Below, one piece after another: positions 1 through 6,957 of a stretch of 22,239 bases of DNA. The first letter of the stretch is position 1; each line of letters opens with the position of its first letter. The stretch lies in the IMG/VR virus record IMGVR_UViG_3300044939_000362, positions 1 through 22,239 of that record; one strand, written 5' to 3'. This stretch comes from a virus. The position numbers and the translations under genes were made by a program. The notes beneath the pieces were generated by a model, which worked only from the letters and a program-made list of their open reading frames with translations, was not told the DNA's origin and ran no database searches.

Positions 1-275
1 CAGAGAGAAGTATAAATGGCTCCAAGCGAGCCATACAACAGGAGTGCACCGAAGCTGCGAGCGAGCCTAGGAGGAGGAGTATAAGCAAGCGAGCCGTGTT
101 TACGAGTACACTGGGAACACGAGCGAGCCATCAGAGCAGAGTACATCAGCTGAATCTAGCGAGCCAGACAACGGGAGGGTACCGGAAGGAGCCAGCGAGC
201 CATACAGTGGAGCATGCCAGGAGCAGAAGCGAGCCAATCAGGAAGAGAGCACCAATGGTTAAGAGCGAGTCAGGG
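1..275. repeat. degenerate two-box tandem repeat array, about 35-base period
   Basis: The core GCGAGCC occurs at 26, 61, 89, 123, 159, 195 and 229, with a variant GCGAGTC at 265. Spacings are 35, 28, 34, 36, 36, 34 and 36 bases. In each of the seven full units a second box, roughly GGAGTRYACC, starts 15-16 bases after the first. A second-box-like segment at 7-19 with no first box before it implies that the array continues beyond the left edge. Spacings are not consistently multiples of three, so this is unlikely to be a protein repeat. The units are too degenerate and the cores too short for a normal CRISPR array. It could be an iteron-like replication site, a packaging or regulatory binding array, or the source of a structured RNA. 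The function is unknown. Confidence 0.7.
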
Positions 276-343
276 TTGTGAGTATCCCCCGTGAAGCAGC
301 GCTGTTTATGATAGCCATTTGGAAGAGTACGAGGATGAGATCG

Positions 344-1171
344 ATGAGCGAGACGAAGTGGACTAACCTGCAGTGGACGGCGAAGTGGGCTGTCCGCGAT
401 GGGCACCAGAGTATGTCGGAGGATTTGTATGTCTTGTGCGAGATGCGCCGGCGCGTGCAAACCGATCGCATTCGGACCAACAACCGAATTGAGGCGATCA
501 AGCGAGGCGACAGTCGAATGTCTGAGCAGATGCTGACATGGCTCCAGGAAGAGTACTCACACTACATGGCTATGGAGCATCGCCTGACAGAGCGCATCAG
601 GGTGGTGGCGAAGGACCATCCCATGATTGCCAGGATGTGTCGGGTACCCGGCGTGGGGCCCGTGCTGGCGGCTATGCTGTATTCGTTGCTGGACATCTAC
701 AAAGCCCCCCATATCTCATCATTCTGGAAGTACTGTGGTATGGGGGTCGCGCCGGATGGCAAGGCAGATAGACTACAGAGGGGGACGAAGGCCAACTTCA
801 ACAGGAAGGCCAAGCAGGCCTGCTACCTCATCGCCATGTCTATCCTCAAGGCGCATGGGCGTCGCGAGAATCCATACGGCGCGCTGTATTACAAGATGCG
901 CGACCAGTATTCCGAGACAAGGCCAGGCTGGACAGAGGCTCATGTTCACTACGCAGCGCTGAGATATATGATCAAGCGCTTCCTGGCACATCTCTGGCTG
1001 GTGTGGCGTGAGGAAGAGGGCTTGCAGGTGCACCCGCCCTACGTGCAGGCACGCCTCGGACACACCCACATTGACTCACCCGCCGAGTACGGTTGGTACG
1101 CTGATGGTGAGTATATTCCGCCTGAGGATGACCTCTATGACGACGCAGTTGGAGACATAGATGGGCTATGA
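344..1171 (+). CDS. IS110-type transposase C-terminal domain protein, stand-alone
   Basis: This 275-residue protein resembles the C-terminal half (Transposase_20 family) of IS110/IS116/IS902 transposases. Residues about 25-90 are charged and helical, like the IS110 linker. A helix-hairpin-helix-like RVPGVGPVLAAM (100-111) follows, then FWKYCGMGVAP (127-137) and a basic segment ending in KAKQACYLIAMSILKA (155-170). The N-terminal RuvC-like DEDD nuclease domain is absent, and the serine-glycine segment usual after the GLxP-like motif is not visible, so it is probably not an active transposase. The start at 344 is chosen for the GAGGA 8 bases upstream; a GTG at 278 in the same frame would add 22 residues. 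It lies just after the two-box repeat array. A DNA- or RNA-binding role is inference only. Confidence 0.7.
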   Translation: MSETKWTNLQWTAKWAVRDGHQSMSEDLYVLCEMRRRVQTDRIRTNNRIEAIKRGDSRMSEQMLTWLQEEYSHYMAMEHRLTERIRVVAKDHPMIARMCRVPGVGPVLAAMLYSLLDIYKAPHISSFWKYCGMGVAPDGKADRLQRGTKANFNRKAKQACYLIAMSILKAHGRRENPYGALYYKMRDQYSETRPGWTEAHVHYAALRYMIKRFLAHLWLVWREEEGLQVHPPYVQARLGHTHIDSPAEYGWYADGEYIPPEDDLYDDAVGDIDGL

Positions 1172-1181
1172 GGATTGTTGA

Positions 1182-1418
1182 ATGAAGACGTGGTGGGAGC
1201 GTGCAGAAGATAATGCATTTGGTATTGTGGCCTATCTTTGCTATAACTCCTCAATACGCATTGTGGGGGATGGTGTCAAGAGCCACGGGTCCTATGTGAT
1301 GCGCTTGCCTTATAGTCGCAGGTCGCTGCGCATGAGGTCGGCGCTGGGTGGAGACTTACCTGATTGGTGGGAAGATCGACAGGATCAAGAGGTCAACGAG
1401 GGAGTTTGCTGTGAATGA
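1182..1418 (+). CDS. hypothetical protein, 78 aa
   Basis: I do not recognise this small protein. It starts at ATG 1182 with GAGGA about 7 bases upstream, overlapping the stop of the previous gene, and its end overlaps the GTG start of the DUF4417 gene by 8 bases. Tight spacing on both sides and the ribosome binding site support translation. It is rich in Trp, Arg and charged residues, with no signal peptide, membrane segment or cysteine cluster that I can see. The C-terminal part (from about residue 55) is mostly charged. No function can be assigned. Confidence 0.5.
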   Translation: MKTWWERAEDNAFGIVAYLCYNSSIRIVGDGVKSHGSYVMRLPYSRRSLRMRSALGGDLPDWWEDRQDQEVNEGVCCE

Positions 1419-2034
1419 GTATCGGGTCGCCTCTCCGCAGTACTCTCGGGATGATGTGCCGGACGCCATCTGGCCATCCAACAATGAGTATGGTATACCT
1501 ACACTGCTTACTAACCTGCAGGCTGAGAATCTGATCACTCCCGTACATGCTTGGGGAGAAGTGGCGAGATCGAGGTCCATGCTCGGCACCTGGCACTTCT
1601 ACGTAGACGATTATCGCTTCCGCCGGGTGTGGGCGCGACCCTATGAAGTCCTCAACACCAGCTGCGCAGCCTGCGTGGAGGTCAATTGGACGGTAACAGC
1701 CGAGATGCCGCGCGCAGTGCGCCTATTCCGCATCTACCAAAAGCGTTGGCTGGCGCGCTTCTGGCAGACGAAGGGCGTGCGCATATGGGCCGATGCTTCC
1801 GTGCCGCTCAACTGCCTGGATGATGCCCTGCTCGGCATCCCCCCCGGGTGGAAGGCATTTGCGGTGGGGGGCACATCGGCTGATGCGGAATATGTGCAGG
1901 ATATTGTCACGGAGTTGCGCCAGCGCTACGGCAATCCGATGATATGGATCGTCGGGGGCAGCGAGTCGGTGAAGAGGGTGGCGCTGGGTGAGTCTTGCCT
2001 GTGGACACCGGCAAGAAGGAGGAGAATGGTATGA
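1411..2034 (+). CDS. DUF4417 domain protein
   Basis: This 207-residue protein matches the DUF4417 family, common in phages and mobile elements and of unknown biochemical function. Recognisable parts are NEYGIPTL (25-32), the conserved WHFYVDDYRFRRVW (61-74), the MPRAVRLFRIYQKRW segment (99-113) followed by FWQTKGV (117-123), and a GIPPGW turn before a hydrophobic strand. The GTG start at 1411 is preferred because GAGGGAG lies about 6 bases upstream and the overlap with the previous gene is then only 8 bases. A GTG at 1348 would add 21 residues but bury the start far inside the upstream gene. Family assignment is confident; role is unknown. Confidence 0.75.
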   Translation: MNEYRVASPQYSRDDVPDAIWPSNNEYGIPTLLTNLQAENLITPVHAWGEVARSRSMLGTWHFYVDDYRFRRVWARPYEVLNTSCAACVEVNWTVTAEMPRAVRLFRIYQKRWLARFWQTKGVRIWADASVPLNCLDDALLGIPPGWKAFAVGGTSADAEYVQDIVTELRQRYGNPMIWIVGGSESVKRVALGESCLWTPARRRRMV

Positions 2035-2037
2035 TTG

Positions 2038-2394
2038 ATGGTCAGCTGCCAGCGGCGAGATGTCATGGGTAGGTCAGGGGGATTACGCGGTGGTGGTGGC
2101 GGGGTCAGCGGTCGGGAGCTAACCCCCGAAGAGGTGTCCGGCCTGGTGGGGGGTGTCGACCCCGCTGTGGCGGCAGAGCTCTACCCTGTGGGGAGCTCCC
2201 TGATTGTCGGTGCGGGCCCCGATGCGGTCACCTACATCGTCTCATCCTACGAGATGCTTCCCAATGGCACGGTCAGACCGCTGCTCCTCCAAATATCGGG
2301 GCCCGGTGCGGCCAGTGCTACTCGGGCCGTGAGCTCGGCGACGTTGGCAGGCATCGAGCAGCCTATCAGGCTTGTATCGATAACGACCGATTAG
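2038..2394 (+). CDS. hypothetical glycine-rich protein
   Basis: I do not recognise this protein of about 118 residues. After a basic, glycine-rich N-terminus it has ELTPEEVSGL, an acidic helix-like segment, and an alternating hydrophobic region that could be beta strands. The start is uncertain. A strong AAGGAGGAG at 2017-2025 is best spaced for ATG 2031, but that frame closes after 13 codons. ATG 2038 is 12-13 bases from it, and ATG 2065 overlaps the stop of the short frame, so translational coupling is possible. It is the last rightward gene before the bidirectional terminator at 2423-2456. Confidence 0.5.
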   Translation: MVSCQRRDVMGRSGGLRGGGGGVSGRELTPEEVSGLVGGVDPAVAAELYPVGSSLIVGAGPDAVTYIVSSYEMLPNGTVRPLLLQISGPGAASATRAVSSATLAGIEQPIRLVSITTD

Positions 2395-2422
2395 GAGATC
2401 GCGCATTTGGGCCCAACGCAAA

Positions 2423-2456
2423 AAAAACGCCGGCAGGCGTACCCACCGGCGTTTTT
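2423..2456. terminator. bidirectional intrinsic terminator
   Basis: An 11-base perfect inverted repeat, AAAAACGCCGG (2423-2433) and CCGGCGTTTTT (2446-2456), flanks a 12-base loop. The GC-rich inner stem with an A-tract on one side and a T-tract on the other can end transcription from both directions. It sits exactly between the rightward gene ending at 2394 and the leftward gene ending at 2464, as expected for convergent operons. Confidence 0.9.
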
Positions 2457-2463
2457 GTGGTGC

Positions 2464-2697
2464 TCACCCGGTCACGCGCAGGTTGCACCAACCTGCGCGG
2501 ACGCACAGGTCAATAGTCAACTGTGAGCCGTCCCACATGTGGACGGTCCATCGTTCTACGGAGTCGCGACGGCCATCGTCCCGGATTCGGCCCCAACCCT
2601 GGACCCTGACCAGGCCTAGGGCGAGGAGCGCGCGTAGGAATGCTCGCTCCTCCCGCCCCGTTTGATCCATTGGATCAAACGGAACCAGCTCTTCCAT
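2464..2697 (-). CDS. hypothetical protein, 77 aa
   Basis: This is an unrecognised small protein and the last gene of the leftward operon. The ATG at 2697 is chosen because it gives a 23-base overlap with the Toprim gene; an earlier start at 2793 would overlap it by almost 120 bases. No clear ribosome binding site is visible, so coupling to the upstream gene is likely if it is translated. The N-terminal half is helical and rich in Leu and Arg; the C-terminal half carries alternating hydrophobic residues (VERWTVHMWDGSQLTIDLCV) suggesting beta strands. The terminator at 2423-2456 follows directly. Confidence 0.45.
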   Translation of the reverse strand: MEELVPFDPMDQTGREERAFLRALLALGLVRVQGWGRIRDDGRRDSVERWTVHMWDGSQLTIDLCVRAGWCNLRVTG

Positions 2698-3517
2698 ACG
2701 ATACACTCTGCAGCGCCTGGAGCATGCACCTCCGCCGTACTGGAAGCGCGTCCCAGGGGTAGGGCGCACTCGACGCTGTGTCGCCACGTGCACGGCGTCC
2801 GCTGCGCGCGCGATCGCGCGTTACAACTGCGATGTGCGTGCCGTTGTCGTCACCGTGCGCCCCGTGGCCTGTGTTGTGCGCTGTGTACTCGACGGGCAGT
2901 GCCTGGAGCGTGCGCAGGAATGCGCTGCGGTCAAACTGGATGTCACACCACAGCGCATTACAGTCGTAGCCGGTGCGGGTGTCCGGGAGCGCGCGTACGG
3001 CAAACTCGATGTCGCTTGCGCGCAGCCTCGTCGCCAGCTTCCGTGCTGCACGCTTTCCGGACGCATCGCGGTCGCGCACATAATACACCGTGCGCACGCC
3101 CCACCCGCGCAGGATCTCAGCGACGTTGTCGGGTATTCGCAACTCTGTGTAGAAGCACGCAACGTTGTACAGACCAAGGGTGAACAGCGTCCACACGTCC
3201 ACAAAGCCACCCACCACCCACAGCGTTGCCGGGCGCATGTGCGCGATCCAGTCGCCGTGGTAGAGCACGAGGTCGGTCGGGAGCGTGGGCATGATGTACT
3301 TTGGCTTTGCAGCGCTGTTTGCATTCTTCCAGATCCGCAGCAGCGCCAGTCCGCGCGCGGCCGCGACGGGGAATGCGCAACCCGGCGCGCCGCGGCGCGC
3401 TTCGTACACAATCTTAAAGTTGCGGATTGCCGAATCGGTGATTCCCCGACGGCGCAGCCAGTCGAGGCCGTCATCCGGACGATCATGGTCACTGTTACAC
3501 TTTGTGTATATACTCAT
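2675..3517 (-). CDS. Toprim/DnaG-like primase domain protein, possibly degenerate
   Basis: This 280-residue protein resembles the catalytic core of DnaG-type primases without the zinc-binding domain. Residues 18-80 include WLRRRGITDSAIRNF and a KPKYIMP segment typical of the region before Toprim. The Toprim part has LWVVGGFVDVWTLFTLG (99-115), where the usual catalytic Glu of the EG motif appears to be Gly 103, and YYVRDRDASGKRAA (145-158), which keeps the DxD metal-binding pair. The last 60 residues are low in complexity and rich in Arg, Gly and His. The start at 3517 is set by AAGGAG 6 bases upstream. It follows the cysH-like gene by 90 bases on the same strand. It may be a phage replication protein or an accessory of the CRISPR operon; loss of the Glu raises doubt about primase activity. 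Confidence 0.7.
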   Translation of the reverse strand: MSIYTKCNSDHDRPDDGLDWLRRRGITDSAIRNFKIVYEARRGAPGCAFPVAAARGLALLRIWKNANSAAKPKYIMPTLPTDLVLYHGDWIAHMRPATLWVVGGFVDVWTLFTLGLYNVACFYTELRIPDNVAEILRGWGVRTVYYVRDRDASGKRAARKLATRLRASDIEFAVRALPDTRTGYDCNALWCDIQFDRSAFLRTLQALPVEYTAHNTGHGAHGDDNGTHIAVVTRDRARSGRRARGDTASSAPYPWDALPVRRRCMLQALQSVSYGRAGSV

Positions 3518-3607
3518 GATGTGCTCCTTCGCGGGTGCACCCCTTGCGCCCACCACATCTCAACAAAGCCATGCCCATGCCAGCGGGCACTGCTTGTTAC
3601 ACTGGCG

Positions 3608-4357
3608 TTAAAAATTTGCAACAACGGGGTTATCGGTGACGAAGGCGTTCCATAACTCCGGCCACAGGTGGCGGGTGGTCTCCAATAAGCCATACTGGTA
3701 GACGCGCACCGCCGTGAGTGGCCCAATGCGAGCGCGCTCGATGGGCATGCCCGCGTTGATCATCTGCGCGTAGGCGGGATGAATGGGGAGCTCATTCCCC
3801 ACGAGATAGGCGAAGACCTCTGGCGCGCTCCAATCGTGCAGCGGGGAGCAGTGCCAAAGCCCGTCCTGCGTCTTGCGCAGCGGTTTGCGCAGCGCGAAGC
3901 GTCGCCCTGTGCTCTCTTCTGCCCGTAACCCCATCGCAACCCCGTCGAATCCATAGTGCCCCACAATCTCGCCCCACGTGTCGGCCTCAAAGTCTACTGG
4001 GCGCGGATTGGAACACGTCGGCCAAGTGCCAAACTCGGCAAAGAATTCATCTGCGCTGCGGCGCTCTCGGACGCGCAAAATGTGGATGCCATAATGCTTC
4101 TCTGTGGCCTCCACCACCTCCAGCGTCCCAGGCGGCAGCCAGTCCTCATCATGGAAGACAACTTGGACCTCTGGACGTATGCGTAGCACAATGTCCACAA
4201 GACACTGGCTGTCTTTACCACCACTGTAGGCGACATAGGGGCGCTCCGTGCGGCGCAACAATGCGCGGACGAGGCGCTGTGCGCTGTTGACTCGGGCGCG
4301 CATTGGGGGCAGGCGCCAATGGAGCTTAGACATGGCCATTAAGGTATCGTAGTCCAT
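3608..4357 (-). CDS. cysH-like: CysH-like PAPS reductase-family PP-loop protein of type IV-B operon
   Basis: This 249-residue protein belongs to the PP-loop ATP pyrophosphatase / phosphoadenosine phosphosulfate reductase family. The PP-loop is AYSGGKDSQ (43-51), followed by VVFHDEDW, GLRAEES (about 163-169) and PLHDWSAPEVFAYL, the conserved PLxDW segment. The C-terminal ECGLH catalytic motif of true assimilatory PAPS reductases is absent, so sulfate reduction is unlikely; nucleotide-dependent modification of RNA or another substrate is possible but unproven. The start is one base after the csf3 stop (TGAGATG), so it is translationally coupled. A cysH-like gene is the characteristic accessory of type IV-B loci. 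Phages also carry unrelated PAPS-reductase-like genes, but this context favours the CRISPR link. Confidence 0.85.
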   Translation of the reverse strand: MDYDTLMAMSKLHWRLPPMRARVNSAQRLVRALLRRTERPYVAYSGGKDSQCLVDIVLRIRPEVQVVFHDEDWLPPGTLEVVEATEKHYGIHILRVRERRSADEFFAEFGTWPTCSNPRPVDFEADTWGEIVGHYGFDGVAMGLRAEESTGRRFALRKPLRKTQDGLWHCSPLHDWSAPEVFAYLVGNELPIHPAYAQMINAGMPIERARIGPLTAVRVYQYGLLETTRHLWPELWNAFVTDNPVVANF

Positions 4358-4358
4358 C

Positions 4359-5018
4359 TCACCGCTCCGGTAGCGCCAGCGTCCTCAGGTTTGCCCTGCC
4401 CCAATAGGGTGGTCGGATGCCATACATCCCCGTCGGCGCGCTTGGCGCTTCTGGAACTGGAACCCCACGCACGAGGCGCCCCCCCAACCACACCGAAGCG
4501 TCTTCCTCTATCGGCGTAATCTCCCATCGGATGACCCGCCCCCAGCCCTGCGTCGCTTTTTTTCCAATATGCGTCACGGTGCTGAGGAGGTACGCGATGG
4601 CGTCGAAGTCACCAACACAGTACCAGTCCAACCAAAGTGCGGCACGATAGTAGATCAGTGTATGGTATGACTTATAGCGACCCTTCCCCGTCTCGATCTT
4701 CCCCCGCCGACCCTGGAAGTCTACCAGATACTCGAGGGGCGTATCGAAGCGTTTGTTCCAATACTCTTTGGCGTGCACCGTGTGCTTCGGCCAGATGGCC
4801 CAGGAACACTTGTAGTACCAATCCGGCGTACCCTCATTGGCGACGGCCAACGGAAGCGTAATGTCCGCGCTTCCGTCGTACTCAGGCGGCGTGACCACCT
4901 GCACACCCAGCTGGTCGCGATGCGCTTGGTACAGCAGAATGCCGTCGAGCGGCATGTAACCGTCACTTACCACACCGCTGCGTAGGTATGCACGCACATG
5001 CAGGTTATTTAAAACCAT
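4359..5018 (-). CDS. csf3: Csf3, type IV Cas5-like RAMP subunit
   Basis: This 219-residue protein fits Csf3, the Cas5-type RAMP that caps the 5' end of the guide RNA in type IV complexes. Early residues LHVRAYLRSGVVSDGYMPLDGILL (6-29) form the expected first strand and loop of a ferredoxin-like fold. Residues 109-135 contain GKGRYKSY and a hydrophobic strand. The glycine-rich loop HIGKKATQGWGRV (150-162) is the RAMP signature near the second fold. The gene overlaps the csf2 end by 14 bases. Cas5 in type I systems can process RNA, but nothing here shows catalytic residues. Length and position between csf2 and the cysH-like gene agree with type IV-B. Confidence 0.85.
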   Translation of the reverse strand: MVLNNLHVRAYLRSGVVSDGYMPLDGILLYQAHRDQLGVQVVTPPEYDGSADITLPLAVANEGTPDWYYKCSWAIWPKHTVHAKEYWNKRFDTPLEYLVDFQGRRGKIETGKGRYKSYHTLIYYRAALWLDWYCVGDFDAIAYLLSTVTHIGKKATQGWGRVIRWEITPIEEDASVWLGGRLVRGVPVPEAPSAPTGMYGIRPPYWGRANLRTLALPER

Positions 5019-5982
5019 CGAGCAGCTCCCGAATCTCTTTGCTGTGCTTCTGGAGGTGGCGTATATACTGGTTGCCGAGTGGCAGCTGCAGCTCTCGTCC
5101 TTCCGGCGCTAGGCGTGGGTTGATCTCGATCCAGCGGTCGAAGTGGATCGCCACCTTCCCGTGCCCTACTGCGCTCTTGCCGCCGATATGTGGCGCTTTG
5201 CTGAATTCCACCAATGTGACACAGAATGCCTCAAATTCCAATGGCGTCACATCCTCCAACACGATGTCCCAATAGAAGCGCGTGCCGGCGGCCAGCGTCT
5301 CGACGTAATAGCGCATCTGTTGCTTCTGTCCGGTCTCGCCCGCAGGCGCGTTTGGGTCATCGAGCAGCAGTTGACGCTGCCTGGCGGCGCTCGCTTCCAG
5401 TAATGCCCGCTCGTTTGGGTCAATCAAAGCGCGTAGCGTCTCATTTTTCTCATCGTCGCGTCGGGTGTACGCTTCCACTTGACATAGATCCCAAATGCTG
5501 CAGCATTCCGCATGATATCTGTCTGGAATCAAATGCAAGGTCTCGGCGCAGAGGGGGATGAACTTGCCGACGCGCAGCTTCCCTGGCATGATTTGATTCC
5601 CCATCGCCCCCCCAAACACGGACACCAGCGGGATAAGCTCGCGCCAGCGACGGGCTTCGTCAAGGTCCAGCCCGCGCGATCCCGTCTTCGTCAATGCGCC
5701 ACCGGAGAAGAGGAAGTAGAAGGCGGCGAGGGGGAGGCCAAACACCTCTCCCGTCTCCTCATTCACCCCATACCCCAACGTCCTCAGCATGTGCAACATC
5801 CCCCGATCGCGAAGAATGCCGCGAATGCTGTTTCCGGAGATGATGGGAATCTCTTCGACGGTACCGTCGGGGAGGACAATGCGCTCACGGCGAAGTCTGG
5901 CGTTTACTCCCCCCGTCTCGCCAATCTGTGAGATAGATGTGAGCGCTGTCGCCATACCTTCAAAAACGTAGGTCTGCATCAT
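5005..5982 (-). CDS. csf2: Csf2, type IV Cas7 backbone subunit
   Basis: This 325-residue protein is a clear Csf2/Cas7. The N-terminus has ATALTSISQIGETGGVNARLRRE (11-33), then IISGNSIRGILRDRGMLHML (48-67), the conserved Cas7 strand-loop-helix that contacts RNA, and a glycine-rich FLFSGGAL turn. Near the C-terminus PHIGGKSAVGHGKV forms the RAMP glycine-rich loop. In type IV complexes several Csf2 copies line up along the guide RNA. The start codon is preceded by GAGGAGG and overlaps the cas11 stop by 4 bases (a second ATG follows immediately). Of the operon's genes this is the most securely identified, and it fixes the type IV assignment. Confidence 0.93.
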   Translation of the reverse strand: MMQTYVFEGMATALTSISQIGETGGVNARLRRERIVLPDGTVEEIPIISGNSIRGILRDRGMLHMLRTLGYGVNEETGEVFGLPLAAFYFLFSGGALTKTGSRGLDLDEARRWRELIPLVSVFGGAMGNQIMPGKLRVGKFIPLCAETLHLIPDRYHAECCSIWDLCQVEAYTRRDDEKNETLRALIDPNERALLEASAARQRQLLLDDPNAPAGETGQKQQMRYYVETLAAGTRFYWDIVLEDVTPLEFEAFCVTLVEFSKAPHIGGKSAVGHGKVAIHFDRWIEINPRLAPEGRELQLPLGNQYIRHLQKHSKEIRELLDGFK

Positions 5983-6341
5983 TCCGCCTCCTCAAACTCT
6001 CGGTAGGTTGCGTACTTCTCCTGAAGCGCAACGCGCACCATCAGCACAACGAGCGACGTCTCATTGCGTATAAGATTAAGTAACTCATGATCGTGACCTG
6101 CATTGAGTATCTTCACGCAATCGGCACGCTCTTCCTTGGTCATGCCCATCTGCGCGTTCAGCCTATCACAAAGCTTAGTGACGAATTTACCGAGATTATT
6201 TGTATATGTGCTGCTCTTCACCTCATCTTCGAATTGTCTCCAGATGGTCTGGCGGTAGCGCGCCTTATATGTCGAATCCATGCCCCGCCATATCGCGGTC
6301 AACAGTGTCACCGCTTGTGCTCTCAAATGATCAGTCTCCAT
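5979..6341 (-). CDS. cas11: Cas11-like small subunit of type IV-B complex
   Basis: This 120-residue protein is predicted to be all-helical, with no cysteine cluster or membrane segment. It has heptad-like hydrophobic spacing, basic helices (YKARYRQTIWRQFEDEVKSS) and a hydrophobic NETSLVVLMVRVALQEKY helix near the end. Size, helical nature and position between csf1 and csf2 fit the Cas11 small subunit of type IV-B, which bridges Cas7 subunits along the belly of the complex. The sequence alone is not diagnostic because Cas11 proteins diverge rapidly; the call depends mainly on the operon. It overlaps csf1 by 11 bases and csf2 by 4. Confidence 0.78.
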   Translation of the reverse strand: METDHLRAQAVTLLTAIWRGMDSTYKARYRQTIWRQFEDEVKSSTYTNNLGKFVTKLCDRLNAQMGMTKEERADCVKILNAGHDHELLNLIRNETSLVVLMVRVALQEKYATYREFEEAE

Positions 6342-6957
6342 TCTCGTCGCTCCTTTGGGCTAAGAATAAGGCGAGGTCAAAGAGGGGTTGGCCTCGCCAT
6401 TGGGATGCGGTGGCTTCGAGACGCATGAAGCGCTCGATACCGAATTGTTGAATGCTGCGCATCGCATAATGTCCAGTCGCTATCTCTGACTTTGTGAATA
6501 CCTGGTATAGCGCATCCACGACATCAAGCTTTGCGGCCAATTGTTTTGGTTCTACGAAGATGGGCGCCTCTTCAAACTGTACCCACCCTGCAGCAGCGTC
6601 TTCGTCGTTCCACCGCGCACGGAAGACGAGGTGCTTCTGGCCACTCACGGCAATGACGGCGAGCTTTGGGAATGGCACACCCAGGAGTATCTGTCGCATT
6701 CGCCACTTCTCCGCTTTGCTGAGTGGGATCCATTCGCCCGCTACGATGAAGTGGCTGTAGTTGCGCATGCGTTGGGGTTTGTCTAGGCCTAAGCGTTGTT
6801 GAAGCTCCACACTGGCCTCGTCCAACCAGAAGAGACAAGCGTCGCACACCACCGAGCCTGGGTATAACTTGTCATGATTCGTGAAGGTGTCCCGTACCCA
6901 TGCATCGAATGGCGTGCCATCGTCTACGCTTAGGCCACAGAAGCGGCACCTGTTCAT
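6331..6957 (-). CDS. csf1: Csf1, type IV Cas8-like large subunit with zinc finger
   Basis: This 208-residue protein matches Csf1, the signature large-subunit-like protein of type IV. A Cys4 zinc-binding module is formed by C4, C7, C38 and C41 (CRFC and CDAC). A helical region follows, then LLGVPFPKLAVIAVSGQKHLVF, the strongly conserved Csf1 stretch around SGQKH, and a C-terminal helical region (YAMRSIQQFGIERFMRLE). The ATG at 6957 is chosen because it places the CxxC next to the start as in relatives; a longer frame up to 7089 would run into the terminase gene. It is the first gene of the operon. No convincing ribosome binding site is seen, so it may be weakly translated or nearly leaderless. 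Confidence 0.88.
   Translation of the reverse strand: MNRCRFCGLSVDDGTPFDAWVRDTFTNHDKLYPGSVVCDACLFWLDEASVELQQRLGLDKPQRMRNYSHFIVAGEWIPLSKAEKWRMRQILLGVPFPKLAVIAVSGQKHLVFRARWNDEDAAAGWVQFEEAPIFVEPKQLAAKLDVVDALYQVFTKSEIATGHYAMRSIQQFGIERFMRLEATASQWRGQPLFDLALFLAQRSDENGD

Larger units (their letters stand above)
3608..6957 (-). other. type IV-B CRISPR-Cas effector operon
   Basis: Five leftward genes in the order csf1, cas11, csf2, csf3, cysH-like are packed with overlaps of 11, 4 and 14 bases and a final 1-base gap. This gene set matches type IV-B, which encodes a Cas7-based ribonucleoprotein without Cas6, DinG, Cas1/Cas2 or usually any CRISPR array; none of these is visible here. Type IV systems are mostly plasmid-borne, with some in prophages and phages. 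Here the operon is divergent from the terminase genes of a tailed phage. Gene identity rests on my recognition of family motifs, strongest for csf2, csf1 and csf3. Confidence 0.88.

Noticed and set aside
1-275. CRISPR array serving the type IV-B operon
   Set aside because: The conserved core is only about 7-8 bases, with a second short box inside each unit, and spacing varies from 28 to 36. There is no long identical repeat as in a true array.
344-1171. Complete insertion sequence of the IS110 family
   Set aside because: The N-terminal DEDD nuclease domain is missing, and no element ends or target duplication are visible around the gene.
2821-3492. Alternative minus-strand frame (223 codons) within the Toprim gene
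   Set aside because: Its composition is dominated by Arg, Cys, Ser and Thr with no domain motifs, while the other minus frame gives a clear Toprim protein with a ribosome binding site.
2834-3655. Long open frame on the plus strand (273 codons)
   Set aside because: It lies antisense to the Toprim gene, is very rich in Arg, Cys, Ala and His, and resembles no family; it is a shadow of high-GC coding sequence.
3608-4357. Assimilatory PAPS reductase for host sulfur metabolism
   Set aside because: The ECGLH catalytic motif is missing, and the gene is coupled to csf3 in a type IV-B operon.
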